From contig QQUA01000009.1 of assembly GCA_008501825.1 (NCBI GenBank), positions 186,001 through 250,000 of the forward strand: a stretch of DNA of 64,000 nucleotides, read 5' to 3'. The stretch is from Planctomycetota bacterium. Lineage in GTDB: Bacteria > Planctomycetota > UBA1135. A program made the position numbers and the translations under genes. Shown one piece after another: positions 26,980 to 35,487 of this stretch. The notes under the pieces are model-generated. The model made no database searches. It saw nothing but the letters and a program-made list of their open reading frames with translations, and was not told where the DNA came from. The stretch's first letter is position 1, and every line of letters starts with the position of its first letter.

Positions 26980-28425
26980 ATGGTTCTGGTCAGCTCCGTT
27001 CTGGCGTACTTCCTCACAATCCCCACAACCGCCTTCCCCTGTCCGATGCCCCAAGATCGGATCAAGCCGGAACCCAAGGGGTTGGTAGTGGTCGCGCCGC
27101 AAGCCTGGAAACCGGACCTGGCCCCTCTTCTAGCCATGCGCCGGGAGCAGCGGCCGGTTTGGTTCCATTCTTTGGAAAGCATGACCGCTCCCGGAGTTGA
27201 GGGAGATGCCGCAGAGCGCCTGAAGCGCCGGCTTTATCAGCAATGGATTTCGCAATCGGTGGGCTACGTCCTATTGGTTGGGGACGCGGATACCTTGCCG
27301 GTGCGCTACATGGTTTTGGATCGAGTCACCGAGGCGGCCTTCCACACCGCGTTTTATCCGACCGATTTGTACTACGCTGATTTAGCCAACGATCGCGGCG
27401 ACTTCGATTCATGGAATCAAGAACGGGAAGGCCATCACGCCCTTTATTACGGGGAAGTTCAAGGCGAGCACCGCAAACTCGAACCGATCAACCTGGATCA
27501 GATTTCCTATCGACCGGAAGTTGCCCTCGGCCGCTTCCCGGTCTCCGATCGGCCGGCTTTGCAAGCCATCGTGGCCAAGACCTTGGCTTGGGAACGAAAG
27601 CAACTCGAAGCGGAGGCGCAATCCCCCTCCGTGCTTTTTGTACACCCACAGGGTTGGATCGATGCCCGAAAGCCATTGAAAGGACTGGCTAGGGCTTGGA
27701 CTTCCCACAACTGGCAGGTGGATCTGCAGTTGTTCGATGAACCTTCACTGGTGGAGCCCTCGGCCTTTTTAGCCAAACGAAGGGAGAAACAGGTGCTATT
27801 TCACGTGGGTCATGGCACCACCGAAAGCTGGCAGCATTGTCTTTCGGTCAAACACCTTCCCCTTTTGGCCGAAGGAGATCCGGCGGTTTTCTTTTCGGTA
27901 GGTTGCTCCACCGGCCACTTTTCTACCGAAGCACCTTATCAAGCCTATCTGGATCTCCACGGTCAAGTTCACGCCGGCACCAATCATGGGGAAGTGTTTT
28001 CGGCTCCCCCGCCGCCTCCGGCGAATTGGCAGCCTGGCCGATTCAACAGCACCGGCTTGGGCGAACGATTGATTCGAATGCCGGCAGGAGGAGCGGTGCT
28101 TTACATCGGCTGCAACACCGGAGCCCAACCCTGCGCCATGAGCCTATTGGAAGGATTCGCCCGATCGGTGGTGGAACGGCCCATTCAGTGTTTCGGAGAA
28201 GCCTGGCGTTTGGCCGTTCACGACTATTACCAGAAGGAGGCTCTATCCCAATTGAAACCGACTGCCTCTTGGTATCCGCCCAGCATTTTCTTTCAAGGCA
28301 TGAAATTCATGCTGTTTGGAGATCCTTGTTTGGCCATTCCAAACCCGAGAATTCCCAGCACGAAGACTCCCAACCCGAGGACTCCTATCCAGAGCCCAGG
28401 GCTTCCAACAACATCCGGCGACTAA
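26980..28425 (+). CDS. secreted C25-type (gingipain-like) cysteine peptidase
   Basis: 481 aa with an N-terminal signal peptide (MVLVSSVLAYFLTIPTTAFPCP). Family features are YVLLVGDADTLPVRYM, FYPTDLYYADL, His278 in FHVGHGTTESW and Cys309 in FFSVGCSTG, spaced like the gingipain His/Cys dyad. C25 enzymes cleave after Arg or Lys; specificity here is not shown. There is no C-terminal sorting domain, only a short NPR-IPSTKTPNPRTP repeat. It is divergent from blaI and shares its operator region, so it may be the regulated target. Its end overlaps the M1 gene end by 41 bases. Confidence 0.75.
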   Translation: MVLVSSVLAYFLTIPTTAFPCPMPQDRIKPEPKGLVVVAPQAWKPDLAPLLAMRREQRPVWFHSLESMTAPGVEGDAAERLKRRLYQQWISQSVGYVLLVGDADTLPVRYMVLDRVTEAAFHTAFYPTDLYYADLANDRGDFDSWNQEREGHHALYYGEVQGEHRKLEPINLDQISYRPEVALGRFPVSDRPALQAIVAKTLAWERKQLEAEAQSPSVLFVHPQGWIDARKPLKGLARAWTSHNWQVDLQLFDEPSLVEPSAFLAKRREKQVLFHVGHGTTESWQHCLSVKHLPLLAEGDPAVFFSVGCSTGHFSTEAPYQAYLDLHGQVHAGTNHGEVFSAPPPPPANWQPGRFNSTGLGERLIRMPAGGAVLYIGCNTGAQPCAMSLLEGFARSVVERPIQCFGEAWRLAVHDYYQKEALSQLKPTASWYPPSIFFQGMKFMLFGDPCLAIPNPRIPSTKTPNPRTPIQSPGLPTTSGD

Positions 28426-30859
28426 AGGGGTCGGTTTCCGTCTCCAACAAGGCTTCCAATTCGCTTCGAAAAAGGTCCAAGTGGCGAACGGCGGCTTGTA
28501 CCGCACTCCTCCGCAACGGGAAACTGCGGGACTGGAGGGCTCGGCGGACCGTAACCGCCACCGGAGCCGCAGTCTCCTTATTCTGCAACCAAGGATAGAG
28601 ATGAGCCAAGGCGGTGCGCCGAACCGGAGTCGGATTCCCGCTTTCGGCCAAAGCCAGGACGATGGCTCGGCTATCCAGATCCGGAAGATTCTGGACCAGC
28701 AAACTCAGCGCTTGATGGCGGATCTGATCCCCCGCGCTTTCTTGTCTTGTCCAAGGCAAAAGAAAGGTGCGAAGGGGTTCGCCTTGTAAATCGGAAGCCA
28801 AGGCTTGCAAGGCCAGTGCCCGAGTTTGAGTCCCGGCAACCGGCTCGTTCAGCAAAACGCGGAACAAACGAGCGACCCGCTGTTCGTCGGCGAAATCTTT
28901 GAGGAGGTTCAACCATGCCAAGCGGACATCGGAAGCATTTTCCTTTCCGTAGTCACTTAGAAGACGTTCAACCTGGTCTCGGGTTACACGTTCTCTCAAA
29001 AAACCGACGGCGCGGCGCCGAAGCTCGGCAACCGGATCACTCTCCGCGGCCTGCCAGAGAGCTTGGGTCGTGGCTTCATTGTCCAATCCGGCGATCGCCT
29101 CCAATGCCATGATTCTGGAGCGTGGCGAGCTTCCTTGAGCCAAGCGGCGCAAAGTGTCGCTCAAAGGTTCCACCACGTCCCATTTCGCCGGTACCGCCCC
29201 ATGGGGATCCACCTCCAAGAAAGCGATGCGACTTTCCCCGCCTTCAATCAAAAAAGAAGAATGACTCTCTTGGACCCACAACCGGGCTTCTCGAAAACCA
29301 TCCGCCGCCGGCCACCGCAGTTCTAAAGGGAAGGGAAAGGGCTGCCGGAATCCGGATTTGGCCACGGGACTTTGTTGGACCTCGATCAACAAGTTTTCGT
29401 CTTGCTGGCTCCAACGGATTTCAACTTCGGGGTATCCGGAACCGTACACCCAAGCTTCAAAGAAAGGATTCAAATCTTCTTGGGTCGCTTGTTCAAAAGC
29501 CGTTTGCAGTGCACTGGTGTTGACCGATTGCCAACGGTATCGGGTCAAATAATCTCGAATTCCCTTCCGGAAGGCTTCCTCGCCCACCCAAGTGCGGAGC
29601 AAATGCAAACGGGAACCGCCTCCGGAATAAGCAATGCCGTCGAAGTATTCCCAAACCGGCCGGTCGCCTTCCCGCTCCACCAGAGCCCGAGGACGGTTTT
29701 CAAAAGCCCGGAAGTAAGCCTCATGGCTTCCCACCATGGAAGCCAAAAACCAAGGCTCGCCGAGCAAATCGCCGCCGAACAACTTGGTGTAATAGTTGGC
29801 GAAACCCTCGTTCAGCCAAATGTGGCGCCAACTGCGGCAACTGACCAAATCTCCAAACCATTGATGGGCGGCTTCATGGGCGACCAAGGGCCAACTCGGT
29901 TGCTCTGCCAGGTCGCGCCGCCCGCGCATCCGTTCCCGGCCGATGGTGGTGGCGCCGGGATTCTCCATCCCTCCGTAAGGAAAGTCCCGAACCGCGGTAG
30001 TGGCGTATTGGGGAAAGGGAAAATCCACTCCGGTGTAGGAAGAAAAGAAGGCCAAGACTTCGGGAGTGGTGGCCAAACTGGCACGGGCAATTTCTTCGTC
30101 TCCAGGTTCGACCAGATAACGCAGCAACAAGCCCTGCCAGCCGTCATTCAATTCCACAAAAGGCCCGGCGGTAAAGGTAAACAAATAGGTCGGCAAGTCG
30201 AAATCCGCTTCCCACCGGACGCTGACTTGGCGTCCGTCATCGCTGAGCTTTCGCTGGGTTCTCCTTCCCGCGGCGACGGTGGTCCAGGACGCCGGCACGG
30301 TCATGGTCAAGCTATGGGTGGAGCGATCGGCGGGATCATCGATACAGGGAAACCAATGCCGGGCCCCTTCGGTTTCCCCTTGAGTAAAAACTTGAGGGAT
30401 GTGATTTAAACCCTTCTCTCCCGGTTTGACGAAGTGCAGTCCGTCTTTCGGCGTGGCGTGGTATCGGATCGCAAGTTGATATGCCCCGGGAGAGAGCGCC
30501 TCTTCGGGGAAGATCTCCACTCCCGGACCTCGCAAGGACCAAGCTTTGGGAGTTTGAAGCGGCACCGGGTCCCCGGCACTGGTGTGAAGCTTTACTTCCC
30601 GCAAATCCAAATCAACGCCGTCGAGCTGCAAGACGGTTTGACTTTGGTTTAGGTAGAAGCGAAGCCTGGCCCAACCTTCCAAATCGGCCCAGGTCGGACG
30701 CAATCGCAAATCCAAATCATAGTGAAGGACGTCGACCGGCAGGGCTTGAGGGTCGCCGGTGCCGGAAGGGCCAGGACCGACTTCAGCCTGGGAACAGGCC
30801 GCGGCCGAAGCCAGCAAACCACCGATCAAACAAAGCCGCAGGGAGAAGAGCTGTCGCAA
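28385..30859 (-). CDS. M1-family metallo-aminopeptidase, lipoprotein with HEAT-like tail
   Basis: 824 aa. Signal peptide with a lipobox-like ending (LASAAACSQ). The M1 domain carries the exopeptidase motif GGMENPG, the zinc site HEAAH (H328, E329, H332) and the third ligand Glu351 in NEGFANY. The last 260 residues form helical repeats (EAIAGLDNEATTQALWQAAESDP, then LRRRAVGFLRE) similar to HEAT repeats. It removes N-terminal residues from peptides, probably at the cell surface. It faces the C25 peptidase gene tail to tail; the pair could act in sequence on extracellular protein. Confidence 0.9.
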   Translation of the reverse strand: MRQLFSLRLCLIGGLLASAAACSQAEVGPGPSGTGDPQALPVDVLHYDLDLRLRPTWADLEGWARLRFYLNQSQTVLQLDGVDLDLREVKLHTSAGDPVPLQTPKAWSLRGPGVEIFPEEALSPGAYQLAIRYHATPKDGLHFVKPGEKGLNHIPQVFTQGETEGARHWFPCIDDPADRSTHSLTMTVPASWTTVAAGRRTQRKLSDDGRQVSVRWEADFDLPTYLFTFTAGPFVELNDGWQGLLLRYLVEPGDEEIARASLATTPEVLAFFSSYTGVDFPFPQYATTAVRDFPYGGMENPGATTIGRERMRGRRDLAEQPSWPLVAHEAAHQWFGDLVSCRSWRHIWLNEGFANYYTKLFGGDLLGEPWFLASMVGSHEAYFRAFENRPRALVEREGDRPVWEYFDGIAYSGGGSRLHLLRTWVGEEAFRKGIRDYLTRYRWQSVNTSALQTAFEQATQEDLNPFFEAWVYGSGYPEVEIRWSQQDENLLIEVQQSPVAKSGFRQPFPFPLELRWPAADGFREARLWVQESHSSFLIEGGESRIAFLEVDPHGAVPAKWDVVEPLSDTLRRLAQGSSPRSRIMALEAIAGLDNEATTQALWQAAESDPVAELRRRAVGFLRERVTRDQVERLLSDYGKENASDVRLAWLNLLKDFADEQRVARLFRVLLNEPVAGTQTRALALQALASDLQGEPLRTFLLPWTRQESAGDQIRHQALSLLVQNLPDLDSRAIVLALAESGNPTPVRRTALAHLYPWLQNKETAAPVAVTVRRALQSRSFPLRRSAVQAAVRHLDLFRSELEALLETETDPFSRRMLLEALGSG

Positions 30860-30914
30860 GGGTTTTCTCCGCCTGTTTCGTCACAGGAATGCAAGATCGG
30901 CGCCGGGGCCCGGC

Positions 30915-32408
30915 CTATAAGCCGGGCTTGACCGGAGCACCTTCCTCCGGCTTCGCCGATTCGTCGGATTGGGAGGATTTCGGCTCCAACACGCCTTCCC
31001 ACCAACCGGAAAGCACGCCGCCATCCTCGGTATTGGTAAGCACCAAACCGGTTCCGTCTTCAGGCAGTTGATGCCCTTCAACCAGCTTCCGCAGCATGGG
31101 GAAGGCGGCTTGGTGGGTGAGAACGGTGACCACGCCACAAGACCCGGCTTCCGAAACTCGGCCACCGAACAGGCCTTCTTCCCGGCCGGCGCCGTCGAGA
31201 GCTTTCAAAAACCGATTGACGTTTTCGGTCTTCACCGAGCATTTTTCCAACAAGGAACGGTGGCTGCTGCGGAGGCAGCGGCCGGCTTCCACCAGGAAAC
31301 CTTCCCGCAAGGTCCGGCCATATTCGGAAAGGTTGTTGACGAAGCGGCGCACCCGGGCACATTCCCGAACCTGGTGTTCGCTCAGGGCCCGCAGGCGGTA
31401 GCTCCGATCTCCTTCCACGTCAGCGGCCAAGATCTCATATTCGGCCCTCGAGCCGAATTTTGCCAACCAATCCCTCCCTTTCTGCTCGGTGGGTACGTGA
31501 GAACGAAGCCCGTCCTCAAACTCCGAAGGAGTGACCTTGCCCCAAGACGGCACCGGCTCCTCCTTTTCCTTGATCAGGGCTTCATTCAAGTGAGCCAAGC
31601 CCATGGCCGCCCCGGTGGGTATGGCGATCCGACCTTCAAAGGTGGTCGGGGTTTCCACTCCCAAATGGGCGCCGGCGATGGAGGATTGCCCCGGAAGCGG
31701 GATCCACTGCATGATGGGATCCAGGCCGTGCTCGACAAAAAGGGCACAATTCCTTCTTCCCAAACAACTTACGAGCGCATCTGAGAGATGGAGTCGCTCG
31801 TTCAAGACCTCCCGAACGCCGTTGACCACCGCCCGAGCCACGTGGACACCGTCCACCCGCTTCTTGGCCAACCCGGTCCCGGCCTTCAAAGCCAGCGACA
31901 CGGCGGTGCCGAAGGCCACTCTTTGGCCAAATCCGGATTCATTTGGAAGCCGGCTCCAAATCACCATGGAAAAGCCGTGCTTGGGAGTATTCAACTGCCG
32001 GGTTCGGCGCAGGCCCAGCATCGCCGCCAAAACTCGCAGCATCCACTGATCTTCTTCTGCTGCAAAGGTTTGGCGCAATACGGCCAAACTCCGGGGAGGT
32101 CCTTTCTTGGTGTAGAGGGTGGACACCTCGCCGACCCAATCTCGATGGCCGCCCATCGATTCCGGCAAAAAACACCGGATTTGGATTTTGGTGTCTTCTC
32201 GGTTTTGAATGGCGCAGTACACCGAGCGAGCCAGGGGCACGCCAATCCAGGCGGTTCCCGGTAGGCCAGAACGCACTCCGACCAAATCCAGTCGACCTGG
32301 GGCGTGCGTAAGCCAAAGTGGCTCCTCAAGTTGCAGAAGATCCCTGGCCTCGCCGCTGAGTAGAGCGGCGAAGGGCCGGAGATTGGACGGGAGAGCGGGT
32401 TGTAACAA
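30915..32408 (-). CDS. divergent GHMP kinase, galactokinase-like
   Basis: 497 aa from a TTG start at 32408 (no closer ATG). Motif 1 is APGRLDLVGV (residues 36-45), where galactokinases have GR-N-LIGEH-DY; the E-H-x-D-Y part is missing. The ATP-loop region reads LPNESGFGQRVAFG in place of the usual GSGLSSSA. A LSDALVSCLGRRNCALFV segment aligns with the catalytic MDQ region and keeps the Asp. The C-terminal FGGRVSEAGSCGVVTVL matches motif 3. It is probably a sugar or sugar-like kinase with a different substrate, or a non-catalytic relative. The tail is acidic. Confidence 0.65.
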   Translation of the reverse strand: MLQPALPSNLRPFAALLSGEARDLLQLEEPLWLTHAPGRLDLVGVRSGLPGTAWIGVPLARSVYCAIQNREDTKIQIRCFLPESMGGHRDWVGEVSTLYTKKGPPRSLAVLRQTFAAEEDQWMLRVLAAMLGLRRTRQLNTPKHGFSMVIWSRLPNESGFGQRVAFGTAVSLALKAGTGLAKKRVDGVHVARAVVNGVREVLNERLHLSDALVSCLGRRNCALFVEHGLDPIMQWIPLPGQSSIAGAHLGVETPTTFEGRIAIPTGAAMGLAHLNEALIKEKEEPVPSWGKVTPSEFEDGLRSHVPTEQKGRDWLAKFGSRAEYEILAADVEGDRSYRLRALSEHQVRECARVRRFVNNLSEYGRTLREGFLVEAGRCLRSSHRSLLEKCSVKTENVNRFLKALDGAGREEGLFGGRVSEAGSCGVVTVLTHQAAFPMLRKLVEGHQLPEDGTGLVLTNTEDGGVLSGWWEGVLEPKSSQSDESAKPEEGAPVKPGL

Positions 32409-32562
32409 TGGTCCGGACGCCGTATCGCGATCCCTGGCTTAATAGTGTTATGGCGATGCCGGCCGCATTTCGCAAGTGTCCGAGAAGGAAATCATCGGGT
32501 ATCCTTTGCACGTTCGGGCGCTTGATTAGTCTTTCGGGACGCCCTCAGCACCCTTCACCCAC

Positions 32563-33825
32563 ATGTTCAGGAAGTCTCACACCACTCAGATCCTTCTGGC
32601 GGCATTGGTCTTGGTGCCGATTGCCTGCGGCGGAAGCGGCAGCGGTCGCACCGCAAGGCTTGGCGCCGGTGCTGCCGGTTTACCCCCCTTCTTCACTGGA
32701 GTCGGGTCCGCCGAGGCCATTTCCCCCACCGAAGTCGTCGTCTCTTGGTCGGACGCCATAGACCAAGTCGGCGAGCCCAACACCCAAAGCATGATTTACC
32801 GGGTATACCGGGCCTTTGATCCGGCCTCGGTTTTGCTGGAAAGCGCTTTGATCGGCACTACGGACCCCGGCATCACCTCCTTTGTCGACATTGATGCCAT
32901 TCCGTTTACGACCCACTACTACCGGGTCGAGGCGATCAATACTTTGGGCAATCAAACCACGAGTTTGACTTCGGCCACTGCCCGAACTCCCTCTTTGTTC
33001 GAAGGCGGTTCCATTGAGTTTTATGGCGACATCGACGCCGATCCCGGGGATCCCCTCAGCCAGAACATCTTTGAAACCATTGTCGGAAGTAATGGTTTGA
33101 ATTGTTTGAGCTGCCACACCGACGGTGGCTCCGCCTATCCCTTGGATACCTATGAAGGCATCATGGCCGGCGTCGGTACCTTCAGCGAGCCGGACAGCTT
33201 CGTGATCCCCTTCGATCCGGAAGGAAGTTGGTTGGAATTCGTGGCCCGCTTCAGCGCCAACCCGATCGATCACCTTCCTTTTGTTTCCGCCGCTGCGGAG
33301 ATCGCCGCCCTGGAAGCCATTTTGGGAGCCTGGATCAACGAAGGCGCCTTGGAATTCCCGGATGACCAGCCGCCGGTGTTCGAATTCGACGACATCGACA
33401 ATGCCGGTAAGTACTACGCCGAGTTCACGGGTTTCGACAAAGTCACCGTGACTTGGTTCCATGCCAGCGATCCGGAAAGCTTGCCCCCCACCGGAGACAC
33501 CACCAATCAACTGGAGTACTACATTTACGTCGGCACCAGTTCCAACACCATTGATTGGGAAAATCCGGCCCGTACCGTCTGCCCCGACGACCTGAATTGG
33601 GAAACCGCCGACGAGGTGGTCACCATGAGCCCGATGAAGACCGGTCCGGACAGCTTGGTCAGTGCTGAATTCGGTTGGTGCGAAGATACGGCCGCCATCG
33701 TAATTCGTGCGATTGACGCCGCCGGGCGCAACGAGGTTCTGAGCGATCCTCCGACCCCGGAAGAAACCAAGCGCCGGCTGCGCAACATGTCGGTCAACGA
33801 AAGGGAGATCTTCATCCAGCGATGA
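32563..33825 (+). CDS. lipoprotein with CxxCH haem motif between two FN3-like domains
   Basis: 420 aa. Signal peptide and lipobox (VLVPIAC, then GGSGSG). An FN3-like domain (AISPTEVVVSW...YYRVEAINTLG, residues about 45-140) is followed by a small region with the haem c motif CLSCH (181-185, in LNCLSCHTDGGSAYPLDTYEG). A second FN3-like domain (KVTVTWFHASD..., about 290-395) comes last. The haem domain resembles planctomycete cytochrome-type modules. A distal Met ligand is not obvious. The role may be electron transfer or structural. It is followed by a strong terminator. Confidence 0.7.
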   Translation: MFRKSHTTQILLAALVLVPIACGGSGSGRTARLGAGAAGLPPFFTGVGSAEAISPTEVVVSWSDAIDQVGEPNTQSMIYRVYRAFDPASVLLESALIGTTDPGITSFVDIDAIPFTTHYYRVEAINTLGNQTTSLTSATARTPSLFEGGSIEFYGDIDADPGDPLSQNIFETIVGSNGLNCLSCHTDGGSAYPLDTYEGIMAGVGTFSEPDSFVIPFDPEGSWLEFVARFSANPIDHLPFVSAAAEIAALEAILGAWINEGALEFPDDQPPVFEFDDIDNAGKYYAEFTGFDKVTVTWFHASDPESLPPTGDTTNQLEYYIYVGTSSNTIDWENPARTVCPDDLNWETADEVVTMSPMKTGPDSLVSAEFGWCEDTAAIVIRAIDAAGRNEVLSDPPTPEETKRRLRNMSVNEREIFIQR

Positions 33826-33889
33826 TCTCCCAAGTTCCTGGGTCTATTTCAGACGCCGGGAATCGTTAGCAACGTGGGACGACCTGAAT

Positions 33890-33923
33890 GGCCGCGGCGG
33901 TTTTTCCGCCGTGGCCTTTTTTT
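33890..33923 (+). terminator. strong rho-independent terminator
   Basis: An 11-bp stem (GGCCGCGGCGG / CCGCCGTGGCC with one G-T pair), loop TTTTT, followed by seven T. It ends the CxxCH lipoprotein gene. Confidence 0.92.
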
Positions 33924-33949
33924 GCGAACTTTTCCGCGATCAACGGGGC

Positions 33950-34855
33950 CTAGGATTTTGAGTCGGACAAATCGCCGACTTCAATCCGACCTCCCTTGGC
34001 GAAAGCCGAGGCCCGCACCAGCTCGTTCTGCAGTTGCCGGATGTTTCCCGGCCAACGAGCTTGAGTGAGGGCTTCCATCGCCTGGTCGGAGACTTCGGCA
34101 ACCGGCATGCCTTCTTCAGCCTGAACCCCAAGCAGATACTTCACCAAAAAAGGAATGTCGCCCTGGCGTTCCCGTAACGGCGGCAATTGAATCGAAATCA
34201 CCGCCAGACGGTAATACAAATCTTCGCGGAAAGCGTTTTCCTGAACTCTTTGCAGCAAATCCCGGTTGGTGGCGGCGACCACCCGGACGTCCACCTGTTT
34301 GGCCACGTTGCCCCCAACTGGACGCACTTCGCCGTTCTGCAGGAAACGCAACAGTTTGGCTTGCATGTCCGCCGGCATTTCGCCGATCTCGTCCAGGAAT
34401 AGGGTGCCGCCATCGGCGGCTTCGGCATATCCCTTCCGATTGCGGTGGGCTCCGGTAAAAGCACCTTTCACGTGCCCGAAGAGTTCGCTTTCCAGCAAGG
34501 TGGCGGGGATGGCGGCGCAATTGACGGCGATCATCGGCCCTTTGCGACGAGGCCCGTTCTGGTGCAAGGCTTTGGCCACCAATTCCTTTCCGGTTCCACT
34601 TTCGCCCAAGACCAAAACCGGCACGTCGGTGCGAATGATGCGGGCCAGCACTCCGAAAACTTCTTCCATGGCCGGAGAAGCGCCGATCATGCCGAACTTC
34701 GCGGGAAGCTTTTCGAAGCCTTCCGGCCGCCAGCTTCCCTGGGAGTCGGCCCAGGCTCGCATCAAAGTCGCCGCTTCTTGCTTTTGCGGCATCTCCCAGC
34801 GATCCATGCGATCGAGGAGCTCGCGAACTTCTTCCAATCCCTGATCGATCACCAT
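33950..34855 (-). CDS. sigma-54-type AAA+ activator lacking receiver and HTH domains
   Basis: 301 aa from ATG 34855, which overlaps the pgsA stop by 7 bases; a longer frame to 35185 only mirrors pgsA. The AAA+ core has Walker A GESGTGKE (84-91), the sigma-54 contact loop GAFTGA (131-136), Walker B TLFLDEIG (151-158) and RWPGNIRQLQNELVRA near the end. The protein stops 20 residues later, so no Fis-type DNA-binding domain is present. The N-terminal 80 residues are not a receiver. It may activate sigma-54 promoters from solution or through a partner. Overlaps with pgsA and rimO suggest one transcript. Confidence 0.85.
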   Translation of the reverse strand: MVIDQGLEEVRELLDRMDRWEMPQKQEAATLMRAWADSQGSWRPEGFEKLPAKFGMIGASPAMEEVFGVLARIIRTDVPVLVLGESGTGKELVAKALHQNGPRRKGPMIAVNCAAIPATLLESELFGHVKGAFTGAHRNRKGYAEAADGGTLFLDEIGEMPADMQAKLLRFLQNGEVRPVGGNVAKQVDVRVVAATNRDLLQRVQENAFREDLYYRLAVISIQLPPLRERQGDIPFLVKYLLGVQAEEGMPVAEVSDQAMEALTQARWPGNIRQLQNELVRASAFAKGGRIEVGDLSDSKS

Positions 34856-35487
34856 TCCACCTTGGACAAAATCTTGGCACCGCGCAGACAATAATTGGCG
34901 CCGGAAATGAGGGTCAATCCAATGACCAACCAAAACAATAAAGCCTGGGCCCAGGGATCGCGGAGAAAGTAAAGGAAGGAAAGGCCGAGTTGATCGGGAA
35001 CTCTTCCAAAGGCGCCCAGAATCACCAAGATATAGGTGGTTTGCAAAGCCATTTTGGCCTTGCCGAATCCATCGGCGGGAAACTGTTCCCCCCGACTTTC
35101 CACCAAACCGCGAAGAGCGGTAACCAAGAACTCCCGGGCCAGAAGAAGGACGACTCCCCAAACCGGCATCACTTGCCGCATCCAATCACCTTCCTGGTGA
35201 AAAAAACTCCCGGCGGCCAAGTAAGCCATCGCACCCAGGGTTAAAACCTTATCCACCACGGGGTCCGCCACTCGACCCAGGGAAGTCACCCAGCCGTATT
35301 TGCGGGCGATGTAACCGTCCAAAAAATCGGTCAGGCTGGCGGCAGCGTAGAACCAAAAAGCCCAAGGAGCCAGCGACACTTGCCCATCGGCGGGCGCGAA
35401 GCGCATTTGCTCCAAAACCCAGAAGGCCGCCATGGCGAACAACAGCCGACTGAAGGTGATCAGGTTGGGGATCTGCTTCAGATTCAT
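34849..35487 (-). CDS. pgsA: CDP-alcohol phosphatidyltransferase, PgsA-like
   Basis: 212 aa from ATG 35487, which overlaps the rimO stop (ATGA); the ORF extending to 35691 mirrors rimO. The CDP-alcohol signature is DGYIAR (57-62), then G71, D75 and D79. Membrane segments follow. The likely reaction is CDP-diacylglycerol plus glycerol-3-phosphate to phosphatidylglycerol phosphate. The family also contains other phosphatidyltransferases, but length and N-terminal NLKQIPNLITFSRLL fit PgsA. Confidence 0.9.
   Translation of the reverse strand: MNLKQIPNLITFSRLLFAMAAFWVLEQMRFAPADGQVSLAPWAFWFYAAASLTDFLDGYIARKYGWVTSLGRVADPVVDKVLTLGAMAYLAAGSFFHQEGDWMRQVMPVWGVVLLLAREFLVTALRGLVESRGEQFPADGFGKAKMALQTTYILVILGAFGRVPDQLGLSFLYFLRDPWAQALLFWLVIGLTLISGANYCLRGAKILSKVEW

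Noticed and set aside
29372..30409. 345-aa open frame on the plus strand
   Set aside because: Antisense to the M1 aminopeptidase with intact zinc motif; a shadow.
34856..35185. N-terminal extension of the sigma-54-type protein
   Set aside because: This part only mirrors pgsA in another frame; ATG 34855 with a 7-base overlap is a better start.
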